NCBI GenBank assembly: GCA_964459635.1
Contig: CAYWMQ010000032.1
Location: 1-8,695, forward strand
DNA from: CAYWMQ01 sp964459635
Lineage (GTDB): Bacteria; Patescibacteriota; Minisyncoccia; Phycocordibacterales; UBA12088
Direction: 5' to 3'
Length of the DNA: 8,695 nt
Each line of letters opens with the position of its first letter. Position 1 is the first letter of the stretch. This document shows positions 4,149-8,695 of this stretch, piece by piece. Under the pieces are notes generated by a model that worked only from the letters and a program-made list of their open reading frames with translations, was not told the DNA's origin and ran no database searches. The position numbers and the translations under genes were made by a program.

Positions 4149-6395
4149 ATGAATACCGCTCGCACGTACACAACATATAAAGTCGAAGGCATGCATTGCG
4201 CAAGCTGTGCGTCCGTTATCACCAAACGACTTCAAAAGATCGATGGCGTATCTCAGGTAGAGGTGAACCCGGGCACAGAGACCGCTCGTATAACGTATGC
4301 GGCCGAGGCATCTGCGTACGAAACGCTTGAGGCGGCGCTCGCCCCCCTGGGGTATCATCTTGTTCCGAAAGGAAATGAAACAACATCCGTAGAGCCTCGC
4401 GTGTCGGATGAACGCGAAGACGCGTACAAGAGCGAGATGCTTTTCGTGCTCCCGCTCGCGCTGCTCTTCTTTGTGCTCATGATGTGGGAAATAGCGGCTC
4501 GGCTCACGTTCTCTGTGCCGAATGTGCCCGTACCCATGGAACTGTTCAACGTGCTGTCGCTTGTGGTCGCGACACCGGTGCTCTTTTGGGTGGGGCGGTC
4601 GTTCTTGGCCGGCATTGTGCGTTTTTTGCGGCAAGGCGTGGCCAACATGGATACGCTCATCGGTATAGGTACGCTCGCGGCGTACCTATACAGCGCCACG
4701 CTCACGCTTGTACCGGGGGTGCGGAACGTTGTGGCACTGCCTGAGTACACGTACTTCGACGTCGTGATAGTGGTCATTGGCTTCGTCGTGCTTGGTCGCT
4801 TTCTTGAAGCGCGGTCCAAGCGTCGCACGGGAGAGGCGGTGCACGCACTCATGCGTCTGCAGGCGAAGACGGCACGCGTGCTTCGCGACGACCGCGAGGT
4901 CGAGCTTGCGCTTGAAGAGGTGACAGTGGGTGACCGCATTGTGGTGCGCCCGGGCGAAACAATACCGGTAGACGGGCTCGTGACGGAGGGCGTGACTGCC
5001 GTAAACGAATCAATGTTGACGGGTGAGTCGATGCCGGTCGATAAAGCAGCGGGCGATGCACTGGTGGGCGGCACCTTAAACACGACCGGGAGCGTGGTGT
5101 ATCACGCGACCGCGGTCGGCAGCGAAACGGTACTGGCGCGGATCATTCGCATGGTCGAAGACGCGCAAGCGTCTCGGGCGCCGATACAGGCGCTCGCCGA
5201 CAAGATCTCTGCGGTGTTCGTGCCTATCGTACTTGTGGTGGCATCACTTGCGCTCATCGCGTGGCTTGGTGCAGGCATTCCTCTTCTTGGAAGTGCGGTC
5301 GCGGTGCCGCTTGCGCTCGGTGCCTTTGTAGGCGTACTTGTGATAGCGTGCCCCTGCGCTCTTGGGCTCGCGACACCCACAGCCATTATTGTGGGTGTGG
5401 GTAAGGCGGCCGCACAAGGCATCCTTATTAAAGATGCCGAACAGCTTGAGCGTCTGAGCCGTGTGCGCACTATTGTATTCGACAAGACCGGCACGATAAC
5501 AAAAGGCGTACCTGAGGTAAGTGATGTGGTCACGGTCGAGGCTGGCGTTACAGAAGACGAGATCATGCGTGTCGCCGCAAGTGTGGAGCATAAGAGCGAA
5601 CACCCGCTCGCTCTAGCCGTCGTGCGCGAAGCGGAGCGTCGTGGCGTGTCACTGACTGCGGTCAAAGCGTTCAAGGCGCTTCCCGGTGCAGGTGTGTCAG
5701 GGACGGTGGAGGGGCGAGCCGTTACAGTACATAAGCCTGAGCTCGGCGTTCTGGACCGGCGCGTCACATCGCTTCAAGAGCAAGGGAAGACCGTCGTGCT
5801 TGTGCGTCGCGATAACACCTTACTCGGCTATATAGCGCTTTCAGACACGATAAAGGAGGAGGCAAAAGCTGCAGTGGCAGAGCTCACGCGCAATGGACTC
5901 ACGGTGGTGATGCTAACCGGTGACAATGAAGCAGCAGCCAGGTACATCGCGCAGCAAGCAGGCATTACATCGGTCATTGCCGATGTCTTGCCTGCCGAGA
6001 AAGCGGATAAGGTACGCGAACTTCGAGCGCAAGGAATGGTCGCTATGGTGGGTGATGGTGTGAATGACTCGCCCGCCCTCGCCGCTGCTGACGCGGGCAT
6101 AGCCATGGCGACGGGCACGGACGTAGCGATGGAGTCCGCGGGTATCACGATACTGAAGGGTGATCTTGCACGCGTGGTCACGGCGGTCACACTTGCCCGC
6201 GCCACCATCCGTACGGTCAAGCAAAACTTGTTTTGGGCATTCATATATAATGTGATAGGTATTCCGCTCGCGGCGGGCGCCCTCTATCCTTTCTTCGGCA
6301 TCACGCTCTCGCCGGTGTTTGCGGGCGCAGCGATGGCGCTCTCAAGTGTGTCCGTAGTAAGTAATTCACTTCGTCTTAAGAATAAACGACTATGA
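4149..6395 (+). CDS. copA: Cu(I)-exporting P1B-1-type ATPase
   Basis: A 748-residue heavy-metal pump, full length for a one-HMA CopA. An N-terminal HMA domain carries GMHCASC (Cys17, Cys20). Four hydrophobic segments follow between about residues 95 and 220, then the actuator domain with T291-G-E-S. The CPC metal motif is Cys401-Pro402-Cys403. The phosphorylation loop D445-KTGT, the nucleotide-domain His485-Pro486 and GDGVND (635-640) follow. The two last helices carry Tyr700-Asn701 and M729-A-L-S-S733. CPC plus YN plus MxxSS is the P1B-1 signature for Cu(I) and Ag(I). It moves Cu(I) out of the cytoplasm using ATP. It begins 3 bases after the DUF305 stop, and its TGA overlaps the next ATG (ATGA), so translation is probably coupled. 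All catalytic residues are intact. Confidence 0.97.
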   Translation: MNTARTYTTYKVEGMHCASCASVITKRLQKIDGVSQVEVNPGTETARITYAAEASAYETLEAALAPLGYHLVPKGNETTSVEPRVSDEREDAYKSEMLFVLPLALLFFVLMMWEIAARLTFSVPNVPVPMELFNVLSLVVATPVLFWVGRSFLAGIVRFLRQGVANMDTLIGIGTLAAYLYSATLTLVPGVRNVVALPEYTYFDVVIVVIGFVVLGRFLEARSKRRTGEAVHALMRLQAKTARVLRDDREVELALEEVTVGDRIVVRPGETIPVDGLVTEGVTAVNESMLTGESMPVDKAAGDALVGGTLNTTGSVVYHATAVGSETVLARIIRMVEDAQASRAPIQALADKISAVFVPIVLVVASLALIAWLGAGIPLLGSAVAVPLALGAFVGVLVIACPCALGLATPTAIIVGVGKAAAQGILIKDAEQLERLSRVRTIVFDKTGTITKGVPEVSDVVTVEAGVTEDEIMRVAASVEHKSEHPLALAVVREAERRGVSLTAVKAFKALPGAGVSGTVEGRAVTVHKPELGVLDRRVTSLQEQGKTVVLVRRDNTLLGYIALSDTIKEEAKAAVAELTRNGLTVVMLTGDNEAAARYIAQQAGITSVIADVLPAEKADKVRELRAQGMVAMVGDGVNDSPALAAADAGIAMATGTDVAMESAGITILKGDLARVVTAVTLARATIRTVKQNLFWAFIYNVIGIPLAAGALYPFFGITLSPVFAGAAMALSSVSVVSNSLRLKNKRL

Positions 6396-7426
6396 TACAG
6401 ACATCCGCAACACAACCCGCATCGGAGCACAGTGTTCTGCTCCATGTCTCCGGCATGCACTGTACCGCGTGTACCATACTCATACGAGATGCGCTTGAAG
6501 AGGCTGAGCATGTAAAGCGCGCGGACGTGTCTCTCTCGGATAACACCGTACAGGTCCACGTCACATCCGGCGAACAGGCGGAAGAGCTTGCAGCCCGGCT
6601 GACGCCGCTTGTGAGTGCCCATGGGTACGCACTCCATGCCGAGCCCGCGCCAGGGTCACGCAGGGGCCACAGCCACAGAGAGTGGCTGCTCGGCGGGGCG
6701 GGCGCGGCTCTGGTGCTCGCGTTCTTTATGCTTCTTGAGCGCATGGGCATCGCGTCGCTCATAGGCGGAAGCGAAGCGAGCCTTGGTACCGCGCTCGTGG
6801 TCGGTCTTGTGGCGTCCGTATCCACCTGCCTTGCCGTCGTGGGTGCCATGGTGCTTTCAGTCTCCGCTACGTACGCGCACGAGGGGGCCGGCAAACTGCC
6901 CCAGCTTTTTTTCCATGCGGGGCGCTTCGTAAGCTTCTTCCTCTTGGGCGGACTCCTAGGGGTCTTGGGCGAAGCGGTACGGCTTGACTATGTCGGCAGC
7001 GCAGTGCTGGGAGCCATTGTGAGTATCGTCATGGTTCTTCTCGGGCTTCAACTATTGGAGGTGACTTCGCGCGTGCGCGCATTGACGCTCCCTACCGGCC
7101 TCGTGGACCGTCTTATTGCCGCGAGCAACAAAACAGGCAAAGCGGCGCCGTTTCTCCTTGGGGCAGCCACCTTCTTTTTGCCGTGCGGTTTCACGCAAAG
7201 CATGCAAATAGTTGCGCTCGGCACACAGAGCTTCTGGTCGGCCGCACTCACGATGAGCGTTTTCGCGCTCGGCACATTTCCGGTGCTCGCGCTCCTGTCA
7301 TACGGCTCCCTCGGACTCGCCAAGAGCTCGTACCGCGGCGCGTTTTTCAAAGCGGCGGGTATGCTGGTGATCGTATTCGCACTCTTTAATCTCTGGAACG
7401 GCCTTGCTGTTCTGGGCCTACGCTAG
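6392..7426 (+). CDS. HMA domain fused to a TauE/SafE (UreH/DsbD_2-like) membrane protein
   Basis: A 344-residue fusion. Residues 13-77 are an HMA copper-binding domain with GMHCTAC (Cys24, Cys27). A short linker with a GHSH tract (about residues 92-95) leads to a six-helix-like membrane domain (about 98-340). The membrane domain has Cys146 in STCLAVVG and Cys265 in FLPCGFTQ, the paired Cys-Leu/Pro-Cys elements of the DsbD_2/UreH-like TauE/SafE family related to CcdA. CcdA-type proteins pass electrons across the membrane by such a pair; TauE/SafE members are described as transporters. The HMA domain and operon indicate copper as cargo or client, but whether it transports copper or relays reductant to extracytoplasmic copper proteins cannot be decided from sequence. 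The start ATG overlaps the copA stop by 4 bases. The cupredoxin-like gene follows after 2 bases. Confidence 0.9.
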   Translation: MIQTSATQPASEHSVLLHVSGMHCTACTILIRDALEEAEHVKRADVSLSDNTVQVHVTSGEQAEELAARLTPLVSAHGYALHAEPAPGSRRGHSHREWLLGGAGAALVLAFFMLLERMGIASLIGGSEASLGTALVVGLVASVSTCLAVVGAMVLSVSATYAHEGAGKLPQLFFHAGRFVSFFLLGGLLGVLGEAVRLDYVGSAVLGAIVSIVMVLLGLQLLEVTSRVRALTLPTGLVDRLIAASNKTGKAAPFLLGAATFFLPCGFTQSMQIVALGTQSFWSAALTMSVFALGTFPVLALLSYGSLGLAKSSYRGAFFKAAGMLVIVFALFNLWNGLAVLGLR

Positions 7427-7428
7427 CT

Positions 7429-7836
7429 ATGAAAAAACGCATCTTCATTACACTCGCATTCGTTTTCGCGCTCGGGGCGCTTGGTGCGGCCGTGCTATAT
7501 AGCGGTCGCACTGCGGTGCCCGGAGGCGACCCTGGTGCGCGCGCCGAGGGAGTGGCGACCGTAGAGAACGGCGTGCAGTACGTGGACATACTTGCGCGCG
7601 GTGGCTACACACCACGCCTCACGAAGGCACAGGCCGGCATACCGACCGTGCTTCGTATGCGCACCGAGAACACGTTCGACTGCTCGTCGGCGCTTGTCAT
7701 TCCCGCGCTCAACTACTCGAGCTTCCTCAAGCCAGCCGATGCCGCGCTCATCACCGTGCCGGTCGAAAAGGCACAGGGTACGCTGGAGGGCATGTGCTCC
7801 ATGGGCATGTACCGCTTCAGTGTGGTGTTTGAGTAG
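7429..7836 (+). CDS. Membrane-anchored cupredoxin-like protein without histidine
   Basis: A 135-residue protein. Residues 4-24 are a hydrophobic signal anchor, followed by a Gly/Pro/Ala linker. Residues 48-135 form a small beta domain: GGYTPRLTKAQAGIPTVLRMR, then DCSSALVIP with Cys85, and a C-terminal GMCSMGMYRFSVVFE with Cys123, Met125 and Met127. This layout (a mid-domain Cys before a strand, then C-x-MGM-x near the end) is that of the Cupredoxin_1-type domain found in copper operons. The protein contains no His at all, so a classical blue type-1 copper site (two His, one Cys) is impossible. Cu(I) binding by Cys/Met is more likely. As I recall, the same domain often sits at the C-terminus of HMA-TauE proteins; here it is a separate gene 2 bases downstream. 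No clear terminator follows. Confidence 0.85.
   Translation: MKKRIFITLAFVFALGALGAAVLYSGRTAVPGGDPGARAEGVATVENGVQYVDILARGGYTPRLTKAQAGIPTVLRMRTENTFDCSSALVIPALNYSSFLKPADAALITVPVEKAQGTLEGMCSMGMYRFSVVFE
7801..7835. repeat. 35-bp direct repeat, copy 1 (3' end of the cupredoxin gene)
   Basis: These 35 bases, encoding MGMYRFSVVFE and the first two bases of the stop, recur without mismatch at 8661-8695. The bases immediately before the two copies differ, so the left boundary is real. The right boundary cannot be seen because copy 2 ends at the window edge. Confidence 0.95.
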
Positions 7837-7941
7837 GTGGGCGAAATCCCAAATACAAGATCACAAGTTCCATGCATGCGGCAGGCAGACTTTTGAATTT
7901 GGTGCTTACGCGAGGAGTAATTCTTCAGCTTGAAAAGCGTG

Positions 7942-7958
7942 ATACACTTTGAGTGTAT
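7942..7958. promoter_or_regulatory. Inverted repeat ATACACT-TTG-AGTGTAT, possible operator
   Basis: Perfect 7-base arms with a 3-base centre lie 27 bases before the methyltransferase ATG. A -10-like TACTAT follows at 7960-7965, and TTGAAA at 7930-7935 is a loose -35 candidate with overlong spacing (24 bases). It is placed where a repressor site would be. The rest of 7837-7984 shows nothing else recognisable and no terminator for the copper operon. Confidence 0.4.
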
Positions 7959-7984
7959 TTACTATTTTCTTAGCGAGTTCATAT

Positions 7985-8644
7985 ATGGCAGAAGCAAATC
8001 GTACCTTTTGGGAAAAAGCGGGGTATGCGTCCGACTACAACGCGGAGTGGAAAGAAAAAGTATTGAAATATATTCAAAAGGAGATGAGGCGGGCCGGCAT
8101 ACCTATTGGTCCGACCATACTTGACCTCGGATCAGGCGTTCGGCCAGTGTCACGTTTTTTAGCTTCAGCAGACAGTCAGGTGTTGACTGTTGACTTCAAT
8201 CAACCTGAAAAAGAGTTCGTGCGCGGATCTCATACGCACATACAGAGGGATTTGACAGAATTGGTAGACGAAACGTCGTTTGCTGCACGTAGAAGCGTGG
8301 TAGAAGCGGCTCAGGCACTGGGTCTGGATTCGCGCGCGGATCCAAAGGAGCAGGTTGACACAATAGTGCTGTCGGACGTGTTGAACTACGTTCCGGCGAA
8401 CGAAGTGTTGGATCGCGCCGTATCGTATTTGAAACCGGGGGGGACAGTCATCATTTTTAATCAGCCGGGCCGGACCTTTGACTTTGCCGAACATAGTTTG
8501 CATCCCGAGGGTGCGCGCGACACGAATGAACTACAGCGCTATTTGGAAGAGACGCTGCAGCTTGAGTGTGTATATGAGAGCAGAACAAACGAGGACTATT
8601 TCATAGGTGTGTACCAAAAAGCGGATGTGCAAACGTCAGAGTAG
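7985..8644 (+). CDS. Class I SAM-dependent methyltransferase
   Basis: A 219-residue Rossmann-fold methyltransferase. Motif I is ILDLGSGVRP (45-54). Acidic Asp70 ends the second strand (VLTVDF). VDTIVLSDVLNYVP (124-137) is the motif IV region, and LKPGGTVIIFNQPG (149-162) is the usual post-motif strand and loop. An N-terminal FWEKAGYASDYNAEWKEKVL helix region precedes the fold. The substrate is not evident; the layout resembles small-molecule or glycan-type methyltransferases rather than DNA enzymes, since no DPPY/NPPY motif is seen. The start is ATG 7985, although the frame is open from TTG 7949, which lies in the palindrome. Two 60-base lines here count 45% and 48% GC, against 68% for one in copA, which suggests a different origin. 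It lies between the two 35-bp direct repeats. Confidence 0.88.
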   Translation: MAEANRTFWEKAGYASDYNAEWKEKVLKYIQKEMRRAGIPIGPTILDLGSGVRPVSRFLASADSQVLTVDFNQPEKEFVRGSHTHIQRDLTELVDETSFAARRSVVEAAQALGLDSRADPKEQVDTIVLSDVLNYVPANEVLDRAVSYLKPGGTVIIFNQPGRTFDFAEHSLHPEGARDTNELQRYLEETLQLECVYESRTNEDYFIGVYQKADVQTSE

Positions 8645-8660
8645 TGACGTGCGCAGCCCG

Positions 8661-8695
8661 ATGGGCATGTACCGCTTCAGTGTGGTGTTTGAGTA
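8661..8695. repeat. 35-bp direct repeat, copy 2, at the window end
   Basis: Identical to 7801-7835 and running to the last base of the window. It starts 16 bases after the methyltransferase stop. It encodes only the last 11 residues of the cupredoxin-like protein and has no matching upstream part, so it is a fragment, not a second gene. Confidence 0.95.

Noticed and set aside
4355..5083. Minus-strand open frame of 242 codons opposite copA, and other long antisense frames such as 5102-5767 and 3978-4634
   Set aside because: Their products are Ser/Thr/Arg- or His/Arg-rich with no domain pattern, as expected of shadows of a GC-rich gene. copA has every catalytic motif on the plus strand.
7837..7860. 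Possible terminator GGG-CGAAAT-CCC after the cupredoxin gene
   Set aside because: The stem is only 3 bp and no T run follows; it is too weak to call.
1..8695. CRISPR array, tRNA, rRNA, transposase, integrase or toxin-antitoxin genes
   Set aside because: I looked for regular spacer-repeat structure and for recognisable RNA or protein signatures and saw none; the only tandem repeats are the two heptamer tracts.

Overview
The window is a GC-rich (hand counts of about 60-68% on lines inside copA), tightly packed piece of a bacterial genome. It reads as part of a metagenomic scaffold: a run of exactly 100 N (1484-1583) marks a join of unknown length. Stops are TAA, TAG and TGA, and TGA is not read as an amino acid, so the standard bacterial code fits. 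I infer a member of the Patescibacteria (Candidate Phyla Radiation, Parcubacteria-like). The reasons are very short intergenic spaces, single-domain mini-proteins (stand-alone Nfu, single-cluster ferredoxin, MGMT DNA-binding domain only), the lack of Shine-Dalgarno sequences at all 12 assessable starts, and a csoR-DUF305-copA-HMA/TauE-cupredoxin gene set I associate with that group. No taxonomic marker gene is present, so this stays an inference.

Left part (1-1844): an FAD/NAD(P) oxidoreductase runs off the left edge on the minus strand. A 21-codon lysine-rich micro-gene follows on the plus strand, with its own -10 box and a perfect hairpin terminator. Beyond it, on the minus strand, are a single-cluster ferredoxin (its start abuts the N gap) and, across the gap, an Nfu-type Fe-S scaffold protein. 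This half looks like Fe-S and redox housekeeping.

Middle part (1845-3260): a divergent pair of plus-strand genes, an anchored extracytoplasmic protein of unknown function and a minimal alkylguanine-DNA-alkyltransferase domain, is followed by a small palindrome. Next comes a degenerate 7-bp repeat tract ending exactly at the start codon of a cupin gene. A 17-bp perfect hairpin closes the cupin unit.

Right part (3261-7836): a five-gene copper-handling operon. A G/C-tract palindrome typical of CsoR operators overlaps the -10 box in front of csoR. csoR (Cu(I) repressor), an anchored DUF305 protein, the Cu(I)-exporting ATPase copA, an HMA-TauE/SafE membrane fusion protein and an anchored His-free cupredoxin-like protein follow with gaps of 13, 3, -4 and 2 bases. 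The inferred logic is that CsoR senses Cu(I) and derepresses, CopA exports copper from the cytoplasm, and the DUF305, HMA-TauE and cupredoxin proteins bind or relay copper at the membrane and outside.

Right end (7837-8695): an AT-richer segment carries a SAM-dependent methyltransferase gene behind a small palindrome. The last 35 bases of the window exactly repeat the 3' end of the cupredoxin gene, so this segment lies between two direct repeats. It is either a small insertion or duplication, or an assembly-graph artefact.
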